7,339 nt of DNA from Phycisphaerales bacterium UBA2396 (GTDB taxonomy: Bacteria; Planctomycetota; Phycisphaerae; Phycisphaerales; UBA1924), in assembly GCA_002343325.1 (NCBI GenBank), contig DDSG01000170.1:509-7847 (forward strand), written 5' to 3'. A program made the position numbers and the translations under genes. Below are positions 1-6,003 of this stretch, piece by piece; the stretch's first letter is position 1, and each line of letters opens with the position of its first letter. The notes beneath the pieces were generated by a model that was not told the origin of the DNA, did no database searches, and was given only the letters and a program-made list of their open reading frames with translations.

Positions 1-317
1 ACGCGCTCGTTGAGGTCCACGCGGGCAAAGTCGGCGTGAACCACGTTGGTCCCGAGGTAGTCGTACTGAAGGTCCTTGAGCAGGACCATCTGCATCTCGT
101 CCTTGTTCCCCTGGCCGGGGAAGTCGAGGCGGAAGACCTTCTCGCCCTTGACGAAGTGCGACACGGCCTCCTTGTGGTTGAGGAGGATCGGGCTCGGCGC
201 TGCGCCGTGGCCGTAGACGATCGCGGGGAGATTGCCCTGCTTGCGGACGCGCTGGCAGTAGCGTGAACCGAGCTTCTCTCGGGGCTGGGCCTGAAGAACC
301 GGGGACTTCTCGTGCAT
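1..317 (-). CDS. rplY: Ribosomal protein L25 / Ctc-type 5S rRNA-binding protein (5' part, cut by left window edge)
   Basis: Partial gene: 105 codons from the start codon at 317-315 to the window edge. The N-terminal half looks like the L25/Ctc family, which binds 5S rRNA in the large ribosomal subunit. Visible signatures are a basic N-terminus with spaced Arg/Lys (EKLGSRYCQRVRKQG, residues 14-28), the hallmark LPAIVYGHG turn (about residues 30-38), and the stretch HADFARVDLNER (94-105), which matches the conserved H-x-D-F-x-x-V-D-x-x-E motif near the end of the L25 domain. Many family members (the CTC/TL5 type) carry an extra C-terminal beta domain; this cannot be judged because the 3' part lies outside the window. 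The ATG start is supported by an AGGAG ribosome binding site 6 bases upstream. The gene lies 56 bases downstream of the Prs fusion gene on the same strand, the same order as prs-ctc in Bacillus, so co-transcription is likely. Confidence 0.93.
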   Translation of the reverse strand, partial: MHEKSPVLQAQPREKLGSRYCQRVRKQGNLPAIVYGHGAAPSPILLNHKEAVSHFVKGEKVFRLDFPGQGNKDEMQMVLLKDLQYDYLGTNVVHADFARVDLNER

Positions 318-323
318 GACTGA

Positions 324-328
324 CTCCT
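324..328 (-). promoter_or_regulatory. Ribosome binding site of the L25 gene
   Basis: AGGAG on the minus strand, six bases before the ATG at 317-315. It is the best Shine-Dalgarno match near any start in this window and fixes the L25 start codon. Confidence 0.75.
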
Positions 329-341
329 GCTTGGTGGCTTG

Positions 342-357
342 GGGGCTCAATCGCCCC
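342..357 (-). other. Small hairpin in the gap between the prs fusion and rplY
   Basis: GGGGC (342-346) and GCCCC (353-357) form a 5-bp stem with a 6-base loop, between the Prs stop codon and the L25 ribosome binding site. There is no T-run after it on the minus strand, so it is not a convincing intrinsic terminator. It may only modulate the prs/rplY ratio, or be chance in GC-rich DNA. Confidence 0.25.
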
Positions 358-373
358 GGGCCGGGTGACTGAC

Positions 374-2116
374 TTACCTCTTGACTCCGGCTGTCTTGTG
401 GAACAGGGCGGAGATCGACTCGTTTCTGTGGATTCGCCGGATCGCTTCGCCGAGCAGCGGACCGACGCACAACTCAACGACCTTGTCTCGGATCGGGGCG
501 ACGCGGTCGCCCAGCGGGACCGAGTTGGTCACGACGATCTTGCTGATGGGCGAGCGGGCCAGACGCTCCATCGCCGGGTGGACGAGCACGGCGTGGGTGG
601 CGGCGGCGATGACGTCCTTCGCGCCGCGGTCCTTGACCAGGCGGGCCGCCTCGCACACGGTGCCCGCCGTCGAGATCATGTCATCGAACATGAGCACCGT
701 CTTGCCCTCGACGTCGCCGATCAGGTTGCCCGTCGTGACGTCCGAGCCGCTGAGACGGCGCTTGTTGATGATCGCCAGATCCGCGCCCAGCAGGTTCGCG
801 AAGCTCTCGGCGACCTTCACGTTCCCCACGTCCGGGCTCACGAGGCACAGGTCGCCCAGCGACTTGCGGATGCTGTTGAAATACTCGTAGAACACCGGCG
901 TCGCGGTGAGGTGATCGAAGGGCAGATCGAAGAACCCCTGGATCTGCGCGGCGTGCAGGTCGATCGCCATCACGCGGTTCGCGCCCGCCGCCGTGACGAG
1001 GTTCGCCACCAGCTTGGCCGTGATCGGGACGCGCCCCTCGTCCTTGCGGTCCTGGCGGCCGTAGCCGAAGTACGGCATCACGACGGTCACCCGGTCGGCG
1101 CTCGCGCGGCGGAGACAGTCGATGAAGATCAGCAGCTCCATGATGTTCTCGTTGACGGGCGCGCCCGTCGAGAGCACCACGAAGCAGTCGCGGCCGCGAA
1201 CGTCCTCTTCCAGCTTGACGAGAATCTCCCCGTCGGGGAAGACGTTCGTCTTGGCGACGCCCACGGGCATCATCAGGTGCGTGCAGACGCGGTCGGTCAG
1301 CGCCCGGCTGTGACGCCCGGCGAAGATCTTCATGTCGTGGGTGTCGTACCCGTCGCCCATCCACCGTTCCACGCGCGAACGGAAGACCCGATCGACGCGG
1401 TCGAGCTCCTCGGGCGTGTTGATGCTCAGGATGTCCTCGGGCGGCACCGCGTCGATGACCTCGACCGTGCGCCCGTCCTTGAGCAGCAGCTCGGGAACGT
1501 CCGTGAGGTAGTACTCGCCGCTCGCGGGGTTGCGCCCGACGCGTTCGAGCGCCCGGAAGAGGTCCGTGCCGCTGAAGCAGTAGTAGCTCGGATTGACCTC
1601 GCGGATCCTGCGTTGATCTTCGGTGGCGTTCTTGTGCTCGACGATGCAGCGGAAGCGGCCTTCCTGATCGCGAATGATGCGGCCGTAGCCGGTCGGATCC
1701 TCGATCACGCTGGTCGCGAGCGATGCGGCGGCGCGCGACTGGCGGTGCCGCGTCAGCAGCGTGCGGAGCGTCTTGGGGCGGATCAGCGGGCCGTCGCCCG
1801 CCAGAACGATCACCTCGCCCTCGCAGCCTCTGAGCAGAGGAGCGGCGGACATGACGGCGTGCCCGGTCCCGTGCTGCTCGGTCTGCACGGCGAACTCGAC
1901 ATCAAAGCCCGCGAGCGCCTCGCGGACCTTTTCCTGCATGTACCCCACCACCACGATGATGCGCCCGCACCCGGCGGCGCGGCAGGCGTCCACCACGGCG
2001 CAGATCATCGGACGCCCGCCCACCGGGTGAACCACCTTGGGCAGGTCGGACTTCATCCGCGTGCCCTTCCCGGCGGCGAGGATCACGGCAGTTGGACGTG
2101 TCAGCTCGTGGTGCAT
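374..2116 (-). CDS. prs: Fused GlmU-type N-acetylglucosamine-1-phosphate uridyltransferase / ribose-phosphate pyrophosphokinase
   Basis: A single 580-residue frame encodes two enzymes. Residues 1-242 are a nucleotidyltransferase domain closest to the GlmU uridyltransferase half (UTP + GlcNAc-1-P to UDP-GlcNAc). It shows LAAGKGTRM (13-21), the Lys of LPK (27), GTGHA (83-87), the metal-binding Asp of GDGPL (108), TGYGRI (142-147), Glu160 of VEHK, Asn175 and Asn233, all equivalent to GlmU active-site residues. The left-handed beta-helix acetyltransferase half of GlmU is absent. From Met262 onward is a full-length PRPP synthetase (ribose-5-P + ATP to PRPP + AMP): YFGYGRQDRK catalytic loop (349-358), DLHAAQIQGFF (386-396), NKRR (451-454), the PRPP loop DDMISTAGT (478-486) and the C-terminal AIRRIH..ESISALF. 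The join has no stop or frameshift. I chose the ATG at 2116 because the in-frame upstream extension to 2182 would run into tRNA-Gln and adds non-conserved residues. A GGAG lies 11 bases upstream. The likely operon is tRNA-Gln, this gene, rplY. Probably cytosolic. That both halves are active is inferred from conserved residues. Confidence 0.92.
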   Translation of the reverse strand: MHHELTRPTAVILAAGKGTRMKSDLPKVVHPVGGRPMICAVVDACRAAGCGRIIVVVGYMQEKVREALAGFDVEFAVQTEQHGTGHAVMSAAPLLRGCEGEVIVLAGDGPLIRPKTLRTLLTRHRQSRAAASLATSVIEDPTGYGRIIRDQEGRFRCIVEHKNATEDQRRIREVNPSYYCFSGTDLFRALERVGRNPASGEYYLTDVPELLLKDGRTVEVIDAVPPEDILSINTPEELDRVDRVFRSRVERWMGDGYDTHDMKIFAGRHSRALTDRVCTHLMMPVGVAKTNVFPDGEILVKLEEDVRGRDCFVVLSTGAPVNENIMELLIFIDCLRRASADRVTVVMPYFGYGRQDRKDEGRVPITAKLVANLVTAAGANRVMAIDLHAAQIQGFFDLPFDHLTATPVFYEYFNSIRKSLGDLCLVSPDVGNVKVAESFANLLGADLAIINKRRLSGSDVTTGNLIGDVEGKTVLMFDDMISTAGTVCEAARLVKDRGAKDVIAAATHAVLVHPAMERLARSPISKIVVTNSVPLGDRVAPIRDKVVELCVGPLLGEAIRRIHRNESISALFHKTAGVKR

Positions 2117-2127
2117 GGTGCGTGAAA

Positions 2128-2147
2128 CTCCGAGAAAGCGCCCGGAG
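2128..2147 (-). promoter_or_regulatory. Leader hairpin masking the GGAG before the glmU-prs start
   Basis: On the minus strand CTCCGGG (2147-2141) can pair with CTCGGAG (2134-2128) as a 7-bp stem including one G-T pair, with loop CGCTTT. The 3' arm contains the only Shine-Dalgarno-like GGAG upstream of the ATG at 2116. The hairpin starts seven bases after the tRNA-Gln discriminator base. The pairing is seen in the sequence; any regulatory effect is inference. Confidence 0.35.
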
Positions 2148-2153
2148 GAAAGA

Positions 2154-2224
2154 CTGGGCGACCTGGATTCGAACCAGGACAAACAGAACCAAAATCTGCT
2201 GTGCTGCCGTTACACCATCGCCCA
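2154..2224 (-). tRNA. tRNA-Gln (anticodon TTG)
   Basis: Cloverleaf read on the minus strand. The acceptor stem TGGGCGA (2224-2218) pairs perfectly with TCGCCCA (2161-2155), and G is the discriminator at 2154, as is usual for tRNA-Gln. The D arm is GTG..CAC around TAACGGCAG. The anticodon stem GCAGA/TCTGT (one G-T pair) encloses loop TTTTGGT, giving anticodon TTG for codon CAA. The T arm is CCTGG-TTCGAAT-CCAGG. The length is 71 bases. The CCA tail is not encoded (TCT follows), so it must be added after transcription. It lies 37 bases upstream of the glmU-prs ATG on the same strand, so the two may share a transcript. Confidence 0.95.
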
Positions 2225-2253
2225 ACGATGGTTGTGATTCTCCGCCCTCAGTC

Positions 2254-2270
2254 GTGCCGACACTCGGCAC
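2254..2270. repeat. Perfect 7-bp inverted repeat upstream of tRNA-Gln
   Basis: GTGCCGA-CAC-TCGGCAC: two 7-base arms with a 3-base spacer, ending 30 bases upstream of the tRNA-Gln 5' end. It could be an operator near the tRNA-Gln promoter or a leader hairpin. The spacer is tight for a stable RNA loop, which slightly favours a DNA-binding dimer site. No T-run flanks it on either strand, so it is not a standard terminator. Confidence 0.45.
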
Positions 2271-2528
2271 CAACGACACAAGCCCGCTGCGGCTCGCGTC
2301 AGCCCCGGAGGGGGCGAGAGACGGTTGCCGCGGCATTGAGGTCGGCCCGGGAACGTCCCGTCCGACCCGAAGCTGGACCCGCCACCAGCCGCGCTGGGCG
2401 AGCCCCTGCCCGCGCCTCGTCCCGGCTCACACGCCGGGCCTCCGTCGCGGTCGGCTCCGAAAGACACCTCATCGTAGGTGCTCCACCACCATGGTCAATC
2501 CCGACGACCCGACCCTGACCGACCCCGG

Positions 2529-2569
2529 CGAGACGACCTTATCCAGGGGGTTCGAAGCTCCCTTTCTCG
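2529..2569 (+). other. Nested hairpin with a tRNA T-arm-like tip
   Basis: The outer arms CGAGA (2529-2533) and TCTCG (2565-2569) enclose an inner stem AGGGGG (2545-2550) / CTCCCT (2558-2563, one G-T pair) with the 7-base loop TTCGAAG. The loop resembles the T-loop consensus TTCRANY except at its last base. No D arm, anticodon arm or 7-base acceptor stem could be built around it, so it is not an intact tRNA. It may be a decayed tRNA 3' half, a T-arm mimic, or a small structured RNA. Confidence 0.3.
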
Positions 2570-2575
2570 TGTCAA

Positions 2576-2596
2576 GGACTTCCGCGAGAGGAGTCC
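2576..2596 (+). other. Stem-loop upstream of tRNA-Lys
   Basis: GGACT-T-CC (2576-2583) pairs with GGAGTCC (2590-2596): seven base pairs, one bulged T and loop GCGAGA. It follows the nested hairpin by six bases and lies 55 bases before tRNA-Lys. No poly-T follows. Its role is unknown. Confidence 0.3.
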
Positions 2597-2618
2597 CTAC
2601 CATCGCGTCTGGCGCACG

Positions 2619-2647
2619 GTCGGCCTCGAATCCTTCGGGTCGGCCTT
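2619..2647 (+). repeat. Short direct repeat just before tRNA-Lys
   Basis: GGTCGGCCT occurs at 2619-2627 and again at 2639-2647, a 20-base period, ending four bases before the tRNA-Lys 5' end. It would sit where the tRNA-Lys promoter is expected. It could be two sites on neighbouring helical turns or chance. Confidence 0.3.
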
Positions 2648-2651
2648 TCGC

Positions 2652-2724
2652 GAGGGTGTAGCTCAGTCGGTAGAGCAGCGGCCTTTTAAGCCGCGGGTCC
2701 AGGGTTCGAGTCCCTGCGCCCTCA
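2652..2724 (+). tRNA. tRNA-Lys (anticodon TTT)
   Basis: Complete 73-base cloverleaf. The acceptor stem GAGGGTG pairs with CGCCCTC (2717-2723, one T-G pair), with discriminator A at 2724. The D arm is GCTC-AGTCGGTA-GAGC. The anticodon stem GCGGC/GCCGC encloses loop CTTTTAA, giving anticodon TTT for codon AAA. The T arm is CAGGG-TTCGAGT-CCCTG. The CCA tail is not encoded. It lies on the strand of the SNF2 gene, 54 bases before that frame's first possible start; a shared transcript is possible but not shown. Confidence 0.96.
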
Positions 2725-2736
2725 TTCGCGAGCTGT

Positions 2737-2766
2737 GGTTTCCGGGGACACGGACGCCCCAAAGCC
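2737..2766 (+). other. Weak hairpin between tRNA-Lys and the SNF2 gene
   Basis: GGTTT-cc-GGGG (2737-2747) can pair with CCCC-a-AAGCC (2757-2766) around a 9-base loop, with one T-G pair and a small internal loop. There is no T-run after it. It could be a tRNA trailer structure or leaky attenuator separating the tRNA from the helicase message. Confidence 0.25.
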
Positions 2767-2778
2767 CTTCGCAAGTGT

Positions 2779-5700
2779 GTGATCGGGAGGAGCGGGATTC
2801 TGCGGTCGGACACCTTGGTGATACATGCGGCGTGGGCAGGTCACGAGCTGTTCCTCTGGGCGGAGGACGGGCGTGCCGAGGTCGCCTCTTTCCGTCAAGC
2901 GGACGTCCATCCGTTTGCCGCCGACCCGGACGCGATGCTCCCGCTGGTCCCCGGGGCGATCACAGCACGACGATCTCGGGCGACGCTGATGCTCCCCTCT
3001 CGGGACGGGCGCCCCTCGGGCAGCCCTACGCTGGCGCACCTGCGGGGCGTGCCGGATTCGGCCGAGCCGGGCACCCCCTCGCCCTGGGTGGTCGACGGGC
3101 TCTCGACGCCTGCGATCACCGCTCCCGAACTGCTCGAGCATCTGCTGGATCTGGTGTCGACCCCCGGCCACGAGCATCTGGCGCTGGGCGATAGCGTGGC
3201 GTTCTTCGCCGCCGTGTCGCGTGTAGCGCTCTCGATGCTGGCCGAGCAGCGGTTCGTGCCCGTGGTCCGTCAGGGCTCGGACGGGAACGCGACGGCCGGG
3301 TGGCAGCCTTGGCTCTCGGACGAGAAGGCCGCCGAACGCGTGGCGATGCTCGTCGCGGCGATGCCGGGCTCGGCGCGGGCGGCGTCGGACTCGCTCGGGC
3401 ACGACGCCTGGGCGATCGTCGAGGACGTCTTGTGCCGCGTGACGGACGCCTGGGCCCGCCGCGCGTTGATCGGCGAGAGCTTTTTCGACGCCGTCGCAGA
3501 CAAGGACCCCTCGCGTGACCAGCCTGTGGCGATGCTGCGCGGGCTTCTGGGGGAGTCGGAAGCCGTCGAGGGCACACCCGCCGCCCGACAGGAAACCGCC
3601 CGCCGAATCCGTCAGTGGCTCAGCGTGCTGGAAGATCGCGGCGCGAGCAGCGCGTGGCGTCTGCTCCTGCGCCTCAGCGAGCCGCCCATGCCGGACCCGG
3701 CAAGCGGAGCCCGCTCGGCCGCGAACGCCGACGACGCGATGTGGCCGCTCAGCTTCCACCTGCAGAGCGTCGAGGTGCCCACGCTGATCGTCGACGCCGC
3801 GGACGTCTGGGGGCTTCCGGGCGACTCGCTGACGGTCTCCGGGCGACGGATCGATCAGCCGCAGGAACTGCTGCTGGGCGAGCTCGGCCGCGCAAGCCGG
3901 ATGTACAAGCGCCTCGAGAAGGCGCTCGACGATTCCGAGCCTGTGGATCTCCCGCTCAACACCAAGCAGGCCTACGAGTTCCTTCGCGAGGTGGGACCGA
4001 TCCTGAAGGAACAGGGCTTCGCCGTGCAAAGCCCGGACTGGTGGGACAGCCCGCTGTCTCGCCTTGGTGCACGCCTGAAGATCGAGAGCGACGAGACGGA
4101 GCCGGGCTCGGCTCCCGGGGGCGCGACGGGCTCTGGCGCGAGGCCCAGCCAGCTCGGGCTCGGTGCGCTGGTCAAGTACCGGTGGGAGATCGCCCTGGGC
4201 GAGACCACGCTCACGCTCGAAGAGTTTGAGCAGCTCGCGAAGAAGAACTCGCCGCTCGTCCGCGTCAACGGGCGATGGGTCGAGATCCGTCCGGAGGACG
4301 TGCAGGCGGCGATCCGCTTCATGCACGAGAACACCAGCGGTCAGATGACGGTGGGCGAGGCGCTCCGCGTGGCGTACGCGTCGGACGTGAGGGACACGGG
4401 GATTCCCGTGCTCGGGCTCGAAGCGACCGGGTGGGTCGCGAGCCTGATGAACGCCGAGGCCGCCTACAAGACGCTCACCCCCGTCGAAGCGCCGGCGAAG
4501 TTCCATGGGACGCTCCGCCCGTATCAGTTGCGAGGCCTGTCGTGGCTGGCGTTCCTGGAGCGCATGGGCCTGTCGATGTGCCTGGCCGACGACATGGGAC
4601 TGGGCAAGACGGTGCAGTTGCTCGCGCTGCTGTCGCTGGAGCGTGAGCGAGCGCGGGCCGAGGCGGGGCTGCCCCCGGACGCCCCCGCGCCGATCAAGCC
4701 CACGCTGCTGGTGGTCCCGATGTCGGTGGTGGGCAACTGGATCCACGAGACGCAGCGCTTCTGCCCGGATCTGCGTGTGCTGGTGCACCACGGGGCCGAG
4801 CGGCTGCTGGGCGAGACGTTCCTTGCTCGCGCGGCGGACAGCGATCTGGTCATCACGACCTACACGCTCGCGCACCGCGACCGCGAGCTGATCCAGCAGG
4901 CCGAGTGGGGCCGGATCGTGCTCGACGAGGCGCAGTACATCAAGAACCCGGTCGCCAAACAAAGCCAGGCCGTCCGCAACATCCGTTCCGAGAAGCGCGT
5001 CGCCCTGACCGGCACGCCGGTCGAGAACCGCCTGAGCGAGCTCTGGTCGATCATGGACTTCCTCAACCCGGGGTACCTCGGCTCGGCGGGCGGGTTCCGC
5101 ACGCGGTTCGCCGTCCCGGTCGAACGATACAAGGACCGCGCCCGGGCCGAGCAGCTCAAGGGGCTTGTCCGCCCGTTCATTCTTCGCCGACTCAAGAGCG
5201 ACCCGACCGTGGTCGCCGATCTGCCCGCGAAGGTCGAGACGCGCGAGTTCGCCCCGCTGACGCCCGAACAGGCAGAGCTGTACGAGACCTGTGTCCGGCG
5301 CATGCTCTCAGAGGTCGAGAACTCCGAGGGGATCCAGCGTCGCGGGATGGTGCTCGCGGGGCTCATCCGCCTCAAGCAGATCTGCAACCACCCGAGCCAG
5401 CTCCTCAAGGACTGGACGAGCGACTCGGGAAAGCCGCCCGTCCCCGGGCGTTCCGGCAAATGCATCCGGCTGCTGGAGATTCTCGAGGAGATGCTCGCCG
5501 AGGGGGACCAGGCGCTCATCTTCACGCAATTCCGCCAGATGGGCGGGATCCTCGCGGCGATGATCCGGCACCACCTCCAGCGAGAGGTGCTGTTCCTGCA
5601 CGGCGGCACGCCGCAGGCCCAGCGCGTCCAGATCGTCGAGCAGTTCCAGCGGGCCGACGGCCGCTCGCCCATCATGATCATCAGCCTCAAGGCGGGCGGC

Positions 5701-6000
5701 GTGGGCCTGAACCTCACGGCGGCAACGCACGTCTTCCACTTTGATCGGTGGTGGAACCCCGCGGTCGAGAACCAGGCCACCGACCGCGCCTACCGCATCG
5801 GGCAGACGCGGACGGTGCAGGTTCACAAGTTCGTGGTCAAGGGCACGCTCGAAGAACGCATCGACCAGATGATCGAGCAGAAGACCGAACTGGCGGAAAA
5901 GATCATCGGGTCTGGCGAGTCGTGGCTGACCGAGCTCGATACGACCCAGCTCCGGGACCTGCTCACCCTGCGCAACGACGCGATCGTGGACGAGGCCTGA
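2779..6000 (+). CDS. SNF2-family DNA-dependent ATPase (helicase superfamily 2) with SNF2-associated N-terminal region
   Basis: Up to 1073 residues. SNF2 proteins use ATP to translocate on double-stranded DNA and shift or remove bound proteins; the target of this bacterial branch is unknown. Layout: a family-specific N-terminal region (about 14-440, opening LVIHAAW..LFLWAED), a Gly/Ser-rich linker near 440-455, the SNF2 helicase-associated region (about 460-540, with SPLVRVNGRWVEIRPED), then two RecA-like lobes. Motifs: LRPYQLRG (579-586), Walker A DMGLGKT (605-611), Ia VVPMSVVGNW (645-654), Walker B DEAQ (716-719), III TGTP (744-747), IV IFTQF (914-918), V KAGGVGLNL, and VI QATDRAYRIGQ (999-1009). 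All catalytic residues are present, so it is probably active. The start is uncertain: GTG 2779 is the longest option, but family-like sequence begins at TTG 2815 or GTG 2818, and none has a well-placed ribosome binding site (GGAGGAG at 2786-2792 is about 22 bases from 2815). It is followed after 3 bases by the SWIM protein gene. Confidence 0.95.
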   Translation: MIGRSGILRSDTLVIHAAWAGHELFLWAEDGRAEVASFRQADVHPFAADPDAMLPLVPGAITARRSRATLMLPSRDGRPSGSPTLAHLRGVPDSAEPGTPSPWVVDGLSTPAITAPELLEHLLDLVSTPGHEHLALGDSVAFFAAVSRVALSMLAEQRFVPVVRQGSDGNATAGWQPWLSDEKAAERVAMLVAAMPGSARAASDSLGHDAWAIVEDVLCRVTDAWARRALIGESFFDAVADKDPSRDQPVAMLRGLLGESEAVEGTPAARQETARRIRQWLSVLEDRGASSAWRLLLRLSEPPMPDPASGARSAANADDAMWPLSFHLQSVEVPTLIVDAADVWGLPGDSLTVSGRRIDQPQELLLGELGRASRMYKRLEKALDDSEPVDLPLNTKQAYEFLREVGPILKEQGFAVQSPDWWDSPLSRLGARLKIESDETEPGSAPGGATGSGARPSQLGLGALVKYRWEIALGETTLTLEEFEQLAKKNSPLVRVNGRWVEIRPEDVQAAIRFMHENTSGQMTVGEALRVAYASDVRDTGIPVLGLEATGWVASLMNAEAAYKTLTPVEAPAKFHGTLRPYQLRGLSWLAFLERMGLSMCLADDMGLGKTVQLLALLSLERERARAEAGLPPDAPAPIKPTLLVVPMSVVGNWIHETQRFCPDLRVLVHHGAERLLGETFLARAADSDLVITTYTLAHRDRELIQQAEWGRIVLDEAQYIKNPVAKQSQAVRNIRSEKRVALTGTPVENRLSELWSIMDFLNPGYLGSAGGFRTRFAVPVERYKDRARAEQLKGLVRPFILRRLKSDPTVVADLPAKVETREFAPLTPEQAELYETCVRRMLSEVENSEGIQRRGMVLAGLIRLKQICNHPSQLLKDWTSDSGKPPVPGRSGKCIRLLEILEEMLAEGDQALIFTQFRQMGGILAAMIRHHLQREVLFLHGGTPQAQRVQIVEQFQRADGRSPIMIISLKAGGVGLNLTAATHVFHFDRWWNPAVENQATDRAYRIGQTRTVQVHKFVVKGTLEERIDQMIEQKTELAEKIIGSGESWLTELDTTQLRDLLTLRNDAIVDEA
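5992..5995 (+). promoter_or_regulatory. Ribosome binding site of the SWIM protein gene, inside the SNF2 coding end
   Basis: GAGG, eight bases before the ATG at 6004 and overlapping the last codons of the SNF2 gene. With only three bases between stop and start, this indicates coupled translation of the two proteins. Confidence 0.5.
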
Positions 6001-6003
6001 CCC

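Larger units (their letters stand above)
2225..2651. other. Gene-free gap between the divergent tRNA-Gln and tRNA-Lys genes, rich in inverted repeats
   Basis: No credible protein gene is seen in these 427 bases. The short open frames here run into a tRNA, lack ribosome binding sites and have arginine/proline/serine-rich low-complexity translations. Promoters for both tRNA units must lie here, but no good -35/-10 pair was recognised on either strand. Structure that is visible: a perfect 7-bp inverted repeat at 2254-2270; GCCCC/GGGGC at 2302-2315; CACCT/AGGTG at 2465-2480; a nested hairpin at 2529-2569; a 7-bp stem with one bulge at 2576-2596; and a 9-base direct repeat at 2619-2627 and 2639-2647. 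None matches SRP RNA, 6S RNA, tmRNA or RNase P RNA by eye. Confidence 0.6.

Noticed and set aside
365..2125. Plus-strand open frame of 586 codons opposite glmU-prs.
   Set aside because: It is the antisense shadow of a gene with clear GlmU and Prs motifs. Its translation is rich in Arg/Asp/Val/His with no family pattern, which is typical of the reverse frame in GC-rich DNA.
2117..2182. A 22-residue N-terminal extension of the glmU-prs frame from an ATG at 2182.
   Set aside because: It would translate through tRNA-Gln (2154-2224), adds no conserved residues, and GlmU-type proteins begin close to the LAAGKGTRM motif.
2210..2467. Minus-strand open frame of 85 codons between the tRNAs.
   Set aside because: It overlaps tRNA-Gln, has Gly/Ser/Arg low complexity and no ribosome binding site; not a credible gene.
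2465..2480. CACCT/AGGTG hairpin followed on the minus strand by TCTTTC, resembling a terminator.
   Set aside because: The stem has only 5 base pairs, the T-run is broken, and no minus-strand gene precedes it.
2491..2661. Short plus-strand frame beginning with ATG at 2491 (MVNPDDPTL...).
   Set aside because: It runs into tRNA-Lys, has no Shine-Dalgarno sequence and no family-like pattern.
2652..2724. tRNA-Lys as an attachment site for an integrated element carrying the SNF2/SWIM pair.
   Set aside because: No integrase and no repeated copy of the tRNA 3' end downstream within the window, and base composition and codon use do not change at the border.
2722..4962. Minus-strand open frame of 746 codons opposite the SNF2 gene.
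   Set aside because: Arg/Leu/His/Gln-rich translation without recognisable motifs, overlapping conserved SNF2 sequence and the 3' end of tRNA-Lys; an antisense shadow.
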